Below are positions 8,098-17,089 of a DNA stretch of 46,804 bases, piece by piece. Origin of the DNA: Deltaproteobacteria bacterium ADurb.Bin207 (lineage in GTDB: Bacteria > Myxococcota_A > Polyangia > Polyangiales > Polyangiaceae); the NCBI GenBank assembly GCA_002070115.1, contig MWCO01000050.1, positions 1 to 46,804 on the forward strand. Direction: 5' to 3'. The notes under the pieces are model-generated. The model searched no databases. It was given only the letters and a program-made list of their open reading frames with translations, and was not told where the DNA came from. The position numbers and the translations under genes are program-made. Numbering within the stretch: position 1 is the stretch's first letter; every line of letters starts with the position of its first letter.

Positions 8098-10176
8098 TTA
8101 TCGCGCATCGACCCCGAGTTTTGCTCGTAAAGACGCATAGGGCGCGGACACCGCATAAGGCAGCAAATCACGCATGCGATCCGCGGCCCGCAAGCCAGCC
8201 ACTTCTCGGATATCAGTGGAAAGCAGTTGCCCCGCCGTGGGCAAGTCGCCGCTCAAGAGCAAGCCCACACGGGTTGCGGCAATTTCCAAAGAACGAACAT
8301 AAGACCGCAGGTCGATGGTACTGCCACTCGATTCCACCCGCTGAACGGCAGCTCGCACCTTGTCCCAGCCCGCGGCGTCGATGCCTGCCTCCAGCGCTTC
8401 CAAAAGCCCTCGGTCACGGAGGGATGCCGTCCCCGCACGATTGGGAAGCGCCATGCGAATCGCCGTGGTCACGAGCGCCGTGAACTCCGGCATGGACGGG
8501 TAATAAAGCAGGATGTGATGCTCCGGTCGGAAATACGTCAAGTCTCTGCCCACCAAAAACGCGAGTTCCGCGATGGAACGTCCTGATAGGACCGCTTTGC
8601 CAATCGCAATGGCCGGCCGTTGGGAAGCTACCGCGGAAATTCCGGCTGCCAAATCCGGCACGATATGCAATTCAGGTAAGGCAATGCCCAATACCTGAGA
8701 CCCCCAGCGCAAACTTCGAACCGCGCTCACCGTGGAGCTTTCGGGATCTTGCCTGGTCTTGGCCGAGAGCACCGGCAATTTACCCGATGCTTGTTGCAAT
8801 GCAACCCGATGCGAAATCGCTGCCGGTCCAATCACCTCGAGCAACGTTCGCACGTTGGCATCGTGCTCGAGGGGATACAATTCAGCCCAATCGGATTCTT
8901 CCAAGGCAGCCGTTGGTCTGAGCCCGGCCTCCGGGCGGTATTGCTGATACACCATCTGCTCATCGAGATCCGCATCACCAAGGTACACGAGCGCGGCGCA
9001 GGCTTGAAAAGCCTGATCGTGTTTTTTTGCTTTTGTGTACATGCGAAACAACGCATGAAAGGTGTCCATCCGAGTCGGAGCATGCCACGCCGCCGTTTCC
9101 AACATCCGGCATGCCCGCTCCACGTTGCCATCATGCTCGAGCAAGGTCGCAAGAGCCGAACGCGCCTCCACGTTCGATGGCTCGAGTTGAACCCTCCTTG
9201 CCAAAGCGTCAATCGCGCCTTTGCGATCCTCGAGCCTGTCGTGTCGAACCTCCGCCAACTTTCCCAGCAGCGTGGCAAGTTCCGGCTTCGCTCCCGCTTG
9301 TTCGAGCCGCTCGGCTTGACGATGATACGCCTTTTCCAATTCCCGATAATCCGCTCGCTGCACCAACACCCGCTCGATGGCGTCGAACGCGCCTTGAACA
9401 GCAGGATCATCGGCAATCGCCGCCTCATAAAGCGCTACCGCCCGCGCCGTGCTTCCCGTTCGCGCAGCGCAAAAATCCGCCGCTTGCACCATCGCCATCG
9501 CCCGTGCGTGAGGCTCCCGTTGCCGCTCCGCTTGCGCAACCATCACATCGGTTGCTTTGGAAGTATTGCCCGCCGCTTCCTGCGCCGCTCGAAGACGATC
9601 GAGCGAATCGAACCCCTCCGCCCGATAATCCCCAAAACTCTCGAGCGTGTCGATGACGATGAAAATCGCGTCGTGTACCATCGCTCTTCGCTGCGCCACC
9701 TGTTCTTCCTCGGCCATTGGCAACAATAGCAAACGACGTCGCAACTCGAGCGATAGACCATGACGCTTCATCTGCACCGAAAGGTCCAGCGAACGCCGCA
9801 ATACCGCTTCGTGATGAGGCGATATATGCAACGCCTGTTCGAGACAGATGAGGGCTTCCTCGAGTTGCGCTTTGGCAATATGCGCTTCCGCCAACCCGGC
9901 CAACGCTTCGAGTCGTATCGTTGGATCCCGATCGACGGCGATTGCCAACGCTCGTCGAAAGCTGCGCTCCGCGTCATCCCACGCTTGCGCCTGCATCTGT
10001 GAAGCACCTTCATCCAGAACTTGCCGCGCCTCGCGGTCCAAATCCGGTTCCCCTGATGTCCAGTCGTCATCCATGACCACACGCGAGTTGTACACCATCT
10101 GCCATCGACTCTGGCGCTTGTTGTACCGCTCCATTATTTTTTCAGATGCCTGTCCCGACGCGGTCGGCCATGACAC
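8098..10176 (-). CDS. TPR-repeat protein, with possible degenerate peptidase-like C-terminus
   Basis: A 692-residue cytoplasmic protein without signal peptide or membrane segments. Residues 45-430 are helical TPR-type repeats (AWDDAERSFRRALAI, LEEALICLEQALHI, ARSALATLLEHDGNVERA). The last 200 residues form a different domain containing ELAFLVGRDLTYFRPEH. That segment sits where M48-like proteins carry HExxH, but the zinc ligands are missing, so any peptidase ancestry is only suggestive. TPR regions scaffold protein complexes. The start is uncertain: GTG at 10176 (weak AGGG upstream) is used, with in-frame ATGs at 10134 and 10074 as alternatives. It stands alone behind the large gene-free stretch. 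Confidence 0.75.
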   Translation of the reverse strand: MSWPTASGQASEKIMERYNKRQSRWQMVYNSRVVMDDDWTSGEPDLDREARQVLDEGASQMQAQAWDDAERSFRRALAIAVDRDPTIRLEALAGLAEAHIAKAQLEEALICLEQALHISPHHEAVLRRSLDLSVQMKRHGLSLELRRRLLLLPMAEEEQVAQRRAMVHDAIFIVIDTLESFGDYRAEGFDSLDRLRAAQEAAGNTSKATDVMVAQAERQREPHARAMAMVQAADFCAARTGSTARAVALYEAAIADDPAVQGAFDAIERVLVQRADYRELEKAYHRQAERLEQAGAKPELATLLGKLAEVRHDRLEDRKGAIDALARRVQLEPSNVEARSALATLLEHDGNVERACRMLETAAWHAPTRMDTFHALFRMYTKAKKHDQAFQACAALVYLGDADLDEQMVYQQYRPEAGLRPTAALEESDWAELYPLEHDANVRTLLEVIGPAAISHRVALQQASGKLPVLSAKTRQDPESSTVSAVRSLRWGSQVLGIALPELHIVPDLAAGISAVASQRPAIAIGKAVLSGRSIAELAFLVGRDLTYFRPEHHILLYYPSMPEFTALVTTAIRMALPNRAGTASLRDRGLLEALEAGIDAAGWDKVRAAVQRVESSGSTIDLRSYVRSLEIAATRVGLLLSGDLPTAGQLLSTDIREVAGLRAADRMRDLLPYAVSAPYASLRAKLGVDAR

Positions 10177-10727
10177 CTCATCGTTTCCCTACCTCGGTAG
10201 ATGCTGAGGGACAGCCGGAATTGCATTCGCCCATCGTCTTTTATCTTATTGAAATTATTGATAATTATTGTTCTGTGCCGTCACAATGCCGCTCTCCCCC
10301 TTGTCGCTTCCGATAGCGAACGCTTCTGCTAATTCAATGCGGTCCCATGATGGCCAAGGATGCATTGCCGTGGCGCGTAAGCCTGCAGCAAATCTCCGCC
10401 AGGCAATCGTTCTTGCTCCGTTTCCTCCGAGGACTGCACCAGCTTGCTTGCCCAATCCCTCTGCGAAAATCCGTTTTCCCCACCATCCAGTCCCATGCTT
10501 TTGTTCCACTGGCAGGTTCCGGCACTCAATATGCCCTCGAGCCATGCCTCATCGATTCATCGTCCGACGCTGCAAGTCCGGTCTTCTTCTCTGCGAGGCA
10601 TAGATAGGGCCGGTTCCTGAAATAACCGAGTTGTCGTGAAACCTAACCCACCATCGAAACGACGGCTGTACTCCCCGCTTCACCTCTCACGAAATGTCTT
10701 GTGGGACTGCCGGCTGTATCTCGCGTT
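10177..10727. other. 551-base stretch without a convincing gene
   Basis: No open frame here has a family signature, a Shine-Dalgarno or neighbour-like codon use. At 10247-10271 an A/T-rich block contains ATTATTG twice, three bases apart, about 75-95 bases upstream of the TPR gene start; it is a plausible promoter or protein-binding site for that gene. On the minus strand, about 10255-10545 could encode a 96-residue peptide that I cannot assign; it may be a decayed gene or chance. I see no terminator, tRNA or insertion-sequence end. Confidence 0.5.
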
Positions 10728-12278
10728 TCAAGGCTCCATCTCGACTGTCAATCCAAGATCGTTGAAACCCGTCGCCTCTTCCCACATGTCGACGTTCGCG
10801 AGTCGAATGCTGTAGCGCACGTCGTTTTCAAGCTGTGTCGAAGCATCCGGCAAACTCAGCAATAGTCTGTATTTGCCTGAGGCAAGGCCTGAGGGCACGG
10901 TGACGCTGAGCGTGATCTCACGGGATTGGCCCGCGAGAGGAAGCATCGTTCGGCTATCGGCCACCGCGCGCACGATCGCGGCCTCCCCCGCCGAATCGCG
11001 AAGGACGACATCGATGGGTCGAGGATTATAGACTTTTCCAAAACCATCATTGCGCGTTTTCAACGCGATGGTGAGAACACTACCAAGCTTGGCTTTCGAG
11101 GATACCGAAGCGGATTCGAGCGCAATGCGGTATCCAAGCCTTCGAGCGACCTCTTCGTAACATCCTTCGGATTTCCAACCGTTCAACACGTCTCCGTAAT
11201 AATCCGAATTCAAGTAATCCCAATGATAGTCGGCAAGTTCTTCGAGAGCCGTCGGACACTTCTGTCTCGATGTGCCAAAGTCGATCGAACAGGTCTCTCC
11301 CCCCGTGGTTGTGTAGCGTGAAAAATCCTTAGCCTCGCTGCGATCCTTGGTTTGATCGTCAAGATACGTTCCGGCATCACTGGCCGAGGATAGAAAACAA
11401 TCGTTGAGAAAACCGATGCGCGCGTCGCTCGTCGTGCCGAACATGTCGACCTGGCCAGAGGGCGAGCCCACGATATGACGTCGATAGCCTGGTGTGCGGA
11501 CTTGAATCATGCGTGTGTCGGGCAGAGCTTCGAGAAGCGCCTCGGCAATGGTTTTCATATTGGCGGGAGAATCCAACCCATGCGTGCTCGAATGCCACTC
11601 GCCCCACGCGCCAATGAACCCACCGTGGAGCACCGCAATGACATCCGAATACTCTTCCAGGATTGGCGTAAGTTGATCGATATGCTCCAGAACGACATTG
11701 AGCGGAGCATCGGGCTCCATGCCAAAATTGTAGGCAAAGCGTGGAACGACTTTGATTCCCGCTTCCCGAAGCTTGGACAAACCGTTTCGAAGGCTCGCCA
11801 AATACGCCGAAGGGATCGGTGCATTTCGGTAATCATCCAACCGAACATAGGCACGAGCGAGCGTATACCCCTTCTGTCGGACATATTCATAATTGGCTTT
11901 TGGCTGCGTAAGCTCGATGTTTCCGTGAAATCCGCGCTCAGGATTCAAAAACGCCGTATTCGTATCGATTTCGTAGCTCTTGTGAAGGGTGTCCGCTGGA
12001 GCGTCCGTGGAAATATCGCCGTCGCTGGCTTCTTGGTCCGATGTTGAGTCTTTCGTATTGCCATCGGAGTCGGGAGCATCTCCGATGCTGCTATCGTCGT
12101 GTGGGTCCGCGTCTTGGGACCCAGCCTCGGCGTGATCCGTGGAAACATCCTTGCCAGCGTCGGTGGTTGGCGATCCGGAGGCATCGTCCGAAGAAGAACA
12201 GGCGATGGGCAAGGCCGCCAGGACGCACGACAGCATACGGATGGACGAATATCGTGACAGGGGGCTCATGATGTTCAT
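10728..12278 (-). CDS. Lipoprotein with DUF4874/DUF4832-type domains
   Basis: A 516-residue exported protein. A signal peptide ends at LPIAC, a slightly atypical lipobox. About 70 residues of Asp/Ser/Thr-rich spacer follow, then a catalytic-looking domain that opens with the family hallmark NPERGFHG and continues through ARAYVRLDDY, VVPRFAYNFG and GFIGAWGEWHSS, which together mark the DUF4874 plus DUF4832 pair. The TIM-barrel-like pattern and acidic residues near GAWGEWH suggest a glycoside-hydrolase-like fold, but no activity is established that I know of. A C-terminal beta-sandwich (about 400-510) may bind carbohydrate. Two starts, at 12278 and 12269, are both possible with no clear Shine-Dalgarno. 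It is monocistronic, downstream of the central leftward operon. Confidence 0.82.
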   Translation of the reverse strand: MNIMSPLSRYSSIRMLSCVLAALPIACSSSDDASGSPTTDAGKDVSTDHAEAGSQDADPHDDSSIGDAPDSDGNTKDSTSDQEASDGDISTDAPADTLHKSYEIDTNTAFLNPERGFHGNIELTQPKANYEYVRQKGYTLARAYVRLDDYRNAPIPSAYLASLRNGLSKLREAGIKVVPRFAYNFGMEPDAPLNVVLEHIDQLTPILEEYSDVIAVLHGGFIGAWGEWHSSTHGLDSPANMKTIAEALLEALPDTRMIQVRTPGYRRHIVGSPSGQVDMFGTTSDARIGFLNDCFLSSASDAGTYLDDQTKDRSEAKDFSRYTTTGGETCSIDFGTSRQKCPTALEELADYHWDYLNSDYYGDVLNGWKSEGCYEEVARRLGYRIALESASVSSKAKLGSVLTIALKTRNDGFGKVYNPRPIDVVLRDSAGEAAIVRAVADSRTMLPLAGQSREITLSVTVPSGLASGKYRLLLSLPDASTQLENDVRYSIRLANVDMWEEATGFNDLGLTVEMEP

Positions 12279-12349
12279 TGGGTTGGCTGATGTTCGGAGG
12301 ACTGTGAGTCAATGATATCACTGGCGCTGTTTGGTGTTCGCGCAAACGA

Positions 12350-14320
12350 TCACGCCCACGCGTTGCGACATGCCTCGGGGGCGACATCGCAAAACTCACG
12401 CTGTACCTGACTCATCATGGCGTCCTGCTGCAATAGCTCGGGCTCGATCTGTTCGAACAAATCCTGAACGACAGGTTCTACTTTTGCCGCATGGTCGCGA
12501 ACCATCGCGGCGATCGACTCGGTGGGTTCATGAGCCTTGAGCATGGCAGCGCGGGCTGGTTCGACAAACACGACTTCGACGGAATTGAGGGATTTTTCAA
12601 GCTCTCCGAGCACTTCTTCCACATGATGAACCACCGCGGCTCGTCGTCGCGCCGCAAGCTGTCGCATCGCTTCCTCGAATCCTTGCGTGGCGGCCACTTG
12701 CGCGCTCTGGACGAAGCCGTCCATCTTTTTTCGTTCTTCGTCGATTTGTTTGAGCCGTGCCACGATGCGGTCATTTTCTTCTTTGTTGCGGCGGGCATCC
12801 GTTTTGATGCGTTCGATTCGCTCGAGGATTTCCATGCGTGCGTTTTGGAACTCAGCGAGCAGTTGCTGGGCTTCCACGACGGAAGGGGTATGTATGGGCC
12901 TTGCGGCACCCAGCCGTTTGTCGAGTTCCGCCGCTTCCGCTTGCAGAGAACGTTCTCGGGCTCGTGCATCAGCGAGCCACCGGTCGACGAGGGAGCTTTG
13001 CGATTGCTCCGTTTGAATTCGCACACCGATGGAGGCCAAATCGATTCGCATTTGGTTCAAAACGGCTTCGCGCTGTGCAAAGGCATTTCGCAAGTCCTCG
13101 ATATGCTGCTCCTGGTCCGACACGCGGCTTCTCCAGGCATCTTTTCCGATGAACGCCGGTTCCGCATCGCGTTCGACGGCAAGCTGCGTATTGGCGTCTG
13201 CAAGTTCTTGTTTTCGTGTAGCCATCTCTTGTTCGAGAGCACGAATGGTGGTTTCGATTTGTTTGACTTGCTGGCTGAGGTCACCAATTCGCTGCGTACG
13301 ATCGGCTTTTTGTTGTTCAAAGCTGGCGGCGTTGGCCCGTATTTTGTCAATTTCCTCGAGTTTATTGGCGAAACTGACGAGCCATCCGGCCTTTTCGATC
13401 TCTTCGATCGCTTCGGCCTCCTTTTGTCGAAACGTATTCATGTCGCCGTCGAGGCGCGACAGCATGGCAGCTATGTCGTCGCGAGCGGCGATGAGTTCCC
13501 GTTGTTCTTCATTCAATGCTTCGACGTAGCTGCGTGCTCGTTTCAGTTCCGGAGAGTCACTGGGCGGCACCATGAGGAATTCTTCCGGCAACTCGGGTTG
13601 GATGGGGAGATGATCCGGCCAAGAAGAGGGGACTTCGCATTCGGCGAACTCGAACATATCTTCGATGGATTTTTTCAAGAACGGCAAACAGGTCTGGTAG
13701 ACCTGATCGAGTTTTTTCGCATAGGCTCGATACTCATCGGAGGCAGCTTTGACATCGGAGAGCGCGGGGATCGGCACACCGCGAACTGCGTCCATCGTTT
13801 GTCGCGCGCGCTGATGTAAGGCGGCGGTCAAAGGAGCGAATGCTGCGAGTTTTGCGGCTTTTCGCTCGGACGCGCTTTTGGCCTCTTCCAATTCGAGTCG
13901 GGTAGCCTGGGCCCGAGCCACCTCGGGCAGTTTCAAAAGCTCGGCGATCCGCGTGCGTTGAAGGTGAATCTCATTGCGAGCGCTCGAAACCACCGCTTGT
14001 ATCCTTGCCAGGTTCTCGTCATCCTCGCCTTGAAACGTGAACCGTCCAACGACTTCATAAACGTCGGTGAGCCCAGAAAGATCTTTTTCATCTTGCGGGA
14101 GCCAAAGGGAACCCAACGCGGGTGGCAACGCGGGCGGGTCGGCCAACGTGGCGAGGAGCGCCTGATGTCGCACGAGAGAAAAAGGCTGTGCGAACGGGGC
14201 AAGAACGCTTCGTGCGGCCTCGTGCGTACGCAGCAGTGCCTCCCAGGCAGCGGTGATCTGCGTCACCACGGATTGATAGAAACGAACGTAGCTGCGCAAG
14301 GGGGTGAGGTCATACGCCAT
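12350..14320 (-). CDS. Large coiled-coil protein, third gene of the Hsp70-dynamin operon
   Basis: A 656-residue soluble protein with no signal peptide. Residues 1-260 are mainly helical. Residues 265-560 are rich in Glu, Gln, Lys and Ala heptads (for example ALNEEQRELIAARDDIA and QQVKQIETTIRALEQEM), predicting a long coiled coil. A helical tail ends in CRNAWA. I do not recognise a named family. GAGGAG eight bases before the ATG supports the start. It begins 20 bases after the GTPase stop, so it is co-transcribed and very likely works with the GTPase and the Hsp70-like protein, perhaps as scaffold or adaptor. By position and type it could be the counterpart of SrfA in SrfABC-like clusters, but I see no sequence match. 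The opposite strand carries a long open frame (12491-13819) that is a shadow. Confidence 0.8.
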   Translation of the reverse strand: MAYDLTPLRSYVRFYQSVVTQITAAWEALLRTHEAARSVLAPFAQPFSLVRHQALLATLADPPALPPALGSLWLPQDEKDLSGLTDVYEVVGRFTFQGEDDENLARIQAVVSSARNEIHLQRTRIAELLKLPEVARAQATRLELEEAKSASERKAAKLAAFAPLTAALHQRARQTMDAVRGVPIPALSDVKAASDEYRAYAKKLDQVYQTCLPFLKKSIEDMFEFAECEVPSSWPDHLPIQPELPEEFLMVPPSDSPELKRARSYVEALNEEQRELIAARDDIAAMLSRLDGDMNTFRQKEAEAIEEIEKAGWLVSFANKLEEIDKIRANAASFEQQKADRTQRIGDLSQQVKQIETTIRALEQEMATRKQELADANTQLAVERDAEPAFIGKDAWRSRVSDQEQHIEDLRNAFAQREAVLNQMRIDLASIGVRIQTEQSQSSLVDRWLADARARERSLQAEAAELDKRLGAARPIHTPSVVEAQQLLAEFQNARMEILERIERIKTDARRNKEENDRIVARLKQIDEERKKMDGFVQSAQVAATQGFEEAMRQLAARRRAAVVHHVEEVLGELEKSLNSVEVVFVEPARAAMLKAHEPTESIAAMVRDHAAKVEPVVQDLFEQIEPELLQQDAMMSQVQREFCDVAPEACRNAWA

Positions 14321-14340
14321 GATCGTTTCTCCTCATCGCA

Positions 14341-16917
14341 TCAGGAAGCCGCGACGTTTTCGTTGTCGACGGGTTCATTGCTTCCAAAAAGTTCCTCGAG
14401 AGCATCGATATCCGCGCGAGCTCTGGCTTTTTCAGCTTCGATGGCGGCAAATTTGTGCGGCCAAATCCGGGCACATTCCGAACGAACCCAACGACGCAAC
14501 GACTGGACACCTTCCCGATCGATCCAGGAATCGTGAACCGTTCGGACGGCTTCCTCATGATATTTTTGTAAGCCTCTCGGATGTTTGGCTAACGCTTCGA
14601 GGAAGTTGCAGATGCGGTCGATATCCGTGCGAACCCGGCCGAGCATTTTGCTCCAGTCTCGTTTGTGTTCGGGATAATCGTAGCCTTTGTCATCGCCCCT
14701 TTCGGCGGCAGATTCCTCTTCGTTTTCCCCTTTGCGTTTGACTCGTGTCGGCGAGGAAGGGAAGTACGCCGCACCCGCCGAAGGAAAGCCTCCACTGCCC
14801 AGGGCTGGTTGCGGCTCTTCTTCTTCTTCCCCTTTGTTCAATCCCACCCGCGCGCGAACCTGATTCAACACTCCCGTGCCCCGTTGGGCGGCTCGGTCGG
14901 CAATGCTCATTCCGAAAAACTGCTCGAGCCCCTGCATCTCCTTTTCGCGAATCTCACGATCGCCGGCATCCGTCGCGTCCAAAATATCGATGATTTGTCG
15001 CGCAAAGTATCGGGAAAGCACTTCGAACGCTACATCGGCCTTGGCCATCTCCATGTTTTGGTAACGCACGACGCTCTCGGACACGTGTCCGGAACGACCG
15101 AGCCCATCAATCCGGTCCACGAGAGTCTTTCCAGCCGGAAGAAGGACTTCGAGACGCCCTCCTTCATACGATGCTTTGACGAACATCTCGATCAACATGC
15201 GCTCGATGCTCTCACGGGCCGTATTGCGAAAATCTTCCCCCAACCCGGCGATGCGCGCACCCACGCGTTCACGCATCTGCTTTCTCATCTCAATCTCGAC
15301 CGCCGTCTCGTTCATCAAACCCGGGTTTGGCATTTGCCGACGCTTGGCTTCGGCCTCTTCGGGCGTGAGTCGAGACATCAGGTCTTCGCGGATTTCCTTG
15401 ATGCGTAAATCGGCGCGTTTGGCACGCTCGAGACGCTGATGCTCGCTGAGTTCGAAGTCCATGAATCGACTCAACCTTTTTCGGATCTCCGGCAACAATC
15501 CAAGGGGATCTTCCCCCGCTCGGATGTGTTCGAAGTGCTCGTCGAATACCTGCTCGGCACGACGTTCGAACTCTCGATCCGACAGCGCATCTTTGACGGA
15601 TACGAGGGCGCCACGAAGCTGATTTTCTAGCTCTTTGAATTCCGTGTAGATGCTATCCGTCACTTTGCGATCGATGGCTTCGACATCGGTCGATAGATAC
15701 CGGCTGATGGCGTTTTGCAGACGATCGAGCCCGTGAACGGGCTGGGTCGTGCCATAGAAGTCCATCAGATGGCGGGCCACGGGATGCTGGGTGTCAGGCC
15801 CCTTATGAACCCATATCTTGGAATAGGGATAGACCCGGTCGATGCCTTGCTCTTTGAAGTTTCGAACGGCAAGAGCCCAATGCCAGTTGCCGTTCTCATC
15901 GGGCTGATCGAATAGATCGGTTTTGGTTAGCACCACGAACATCCGGTCTTTCAAAGAAATGCTTCGGTCTGCTGTTTGCGCCGTGCGCAGCAAGTCGAGT
16001 TCATGGCGAACGAGCGAAGGCCTGGTGATGTCTTTGACGAAAATGGTGACATCGACTTCTTCCGCCAGCGCTTCTTCCGTGTCGCGCCGCGCCTTATCCG
16101 AAGGCGCATCGATACCGGGCAAGTCCATGAGCACGACGCCTGGCATGGCGCCGCGCACGGGTATCGTCACGGTCACGACTTTGACCGCGCGAACGCCCGG
16201 ATAGGGACGATTGCCGTGCATGGTGTCTTTCAAAGCGATGAAAGGCCGGATCCGATCAGCAAGTTCGTCCATGCTACTCGCTTCGATCTTGATGGGAGGT
16301 TGGTTGAGCTTGGCTTTGATTTCTTTCAGGTCATTGGTGATTTCCATCAACTCCGCCAAGGCGAGTTGCTCACGCTTTCCCGCACGGTCAGGGTCGTCGA
16401 TATCGAACCCTTCACGGTCGCGGAAAGCCGTTTTCAATCGCATGATCTCCGTATTGCTCAATCCGGCCCATCGTTCGGCGCTGCCAGGCTCGAGCGCGTC
16501 GAAATAGCTTTCGATACGTTTTTTGAATTCATCGTCCTGATAGAATTCCACCACAGCGCGGTATTCCCCTTGCGCGCCCGGCTCTACGACCGTGGTGCTC
16601 CATGTGCATCGTTCAGCCTCGCTAGGCAGCAATTTTTCGCTGTCGAGCCAGGCGGAAAGGAACGCGCTTTTTCCCTGTTTTTCTAACCCCACAACGCCAA
16701 TTTTGACGACGCCTTTGGCCAGGCGTTTTTGACGATCGAGCGCGCGACCTCGCAGGTCCTCGAGCTTGGCGCGTAGATTCACGAGCAACCGAGCGTTGTC
16801 ACTGTCGTCTTTGAAGTAGCCATGGAAGCGATCGGCTAACTGTCGGTAACGCAATAGCTTGTCGGCGGTCCGGCGTAGCTCCTCCGCGTTTTGTTTCCGG
16901 CTCTCAGGACTCCACAT
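14341..16917 (-). CDS. Dynamin-like GTPase
   Basis: An 858-residue GTPase. The GTP-binding set is complete: P-loop GLEKQGKS (77-84), switch Thr region CTWSTT (104-109), DLPG (265-268) and TKTD (331-334). The domain is preceded by a helical segment and followed by about 400 mostly helical residues, as in dynamins that self-assemble on membranes. A Glu-rich and Ser-rich insertion lies near residues 710-760. No membrane helix is obvious, so membrane contact would be through a paddle or amphipathic region. The ATG at 16917 has GGAAGGAG eight bases upstream; the extension to 16944 would need a TTG. It sits between the Hsp70-like gene (172-base gap) and the coiled-coil gene (20 bases). SrfC-like virulence-factor proteins are a possible relative. 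Confidence 0.87.
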   Translation of the reverse strand: MWSPESRKQNAEELRRTADKLLRYRQLADRFHGYFKDDSDNARLLVNLRAKLEDLRGRALDRQKRLAKGVVKIGVVGLEKQGKSAFLSAWLDSEKLLPSEAERCTWSTTVVEPGAQGEYRAVVEFYQDDEFKKRIESYFDALEPGSAERWAGLSNTEIMRLKTAFRDREGFDIDDPDRAGKREQLALAELMEITNDLKEIKAKLNQPPIKIEASSMDELADRIRPFIALKDTMHGNRPYPGVRAVKVVTVTIPVRGAMPGVVLMDLPGIDAPSDKARRDTEEALAEEVDVTIFVKDITRPSLVRHELDLLRTAQTADRSISLKDRMFVVLTKTDLFDQPDENGNWHWALAVRNFKEQGIDRVYPYSKIWVHKGPDTQHPVARHLMDFYGTTQPVHGLDRLQNAISRYLSTDVEAIDRKVTDSIYTEFKELENQLRGALVSVKDALSDREFERRAEQVFDEHFEHIRAGEDPLGLLPEIRKRLSRFMDFELSEHQRLERAKRADLRIKEIREDLMSRLTPEEAEAKRRQMPNPGLMNETAVEIEMRKQMRERVGARIAGLGEDFRNTARESIERMLIEMFVKASYEGGRLEVLLPAGKTLVDRIDGLGRSGHVSESVVRYQNMEMAKADVAFEVLSRYFARQIIDILDATDAGDREIREKEMQGLEQFFGMSIADRAAQRGTGVLNQVRARVGLNKGEEEEEPQPALGSGGFPSAGAAYFPSSPTRVKRKGENEEESAAERGDDKGYDYPEHKRDWSKMLGRVRTDIDRICNFLEALAKHPRGLQKYHEEAVRTVHDSWIDREGVQSLRRWVRSECARIWPHKFAAIEAEKARARADIDALEELFGSNEPVDNENVAAS

Positions 16918-17089
16918 ACGACATGCTCCTTCCGCGGTGTTCAAGGGCGAATTCCGTCATCCCGCGGCCACTTTCTCGTTGAACAACAAGCGAATTGCAC
17001 GCGAATCAAACGAACAAACATGCGCTCGTAAGGCATGATCCCGGCGTCGAAAGCCGCGTGCGAAGTTCGGTTCCAAAGCTGCATCGCCA

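Noticed and set aside
10255..10545. 96-codon minus-strand open frame in the gene-free stretch
   Set aside because: No Shine-Dalgarno and no recognisable family; kept only as a possible remnant.
12491..13819. 442-codon open frame opposite the coiled-coil gene
   Set aside because: No Shine-Dalgarno, signal or family signature; it reflects Glu/Gln-rich codons on the other strand.
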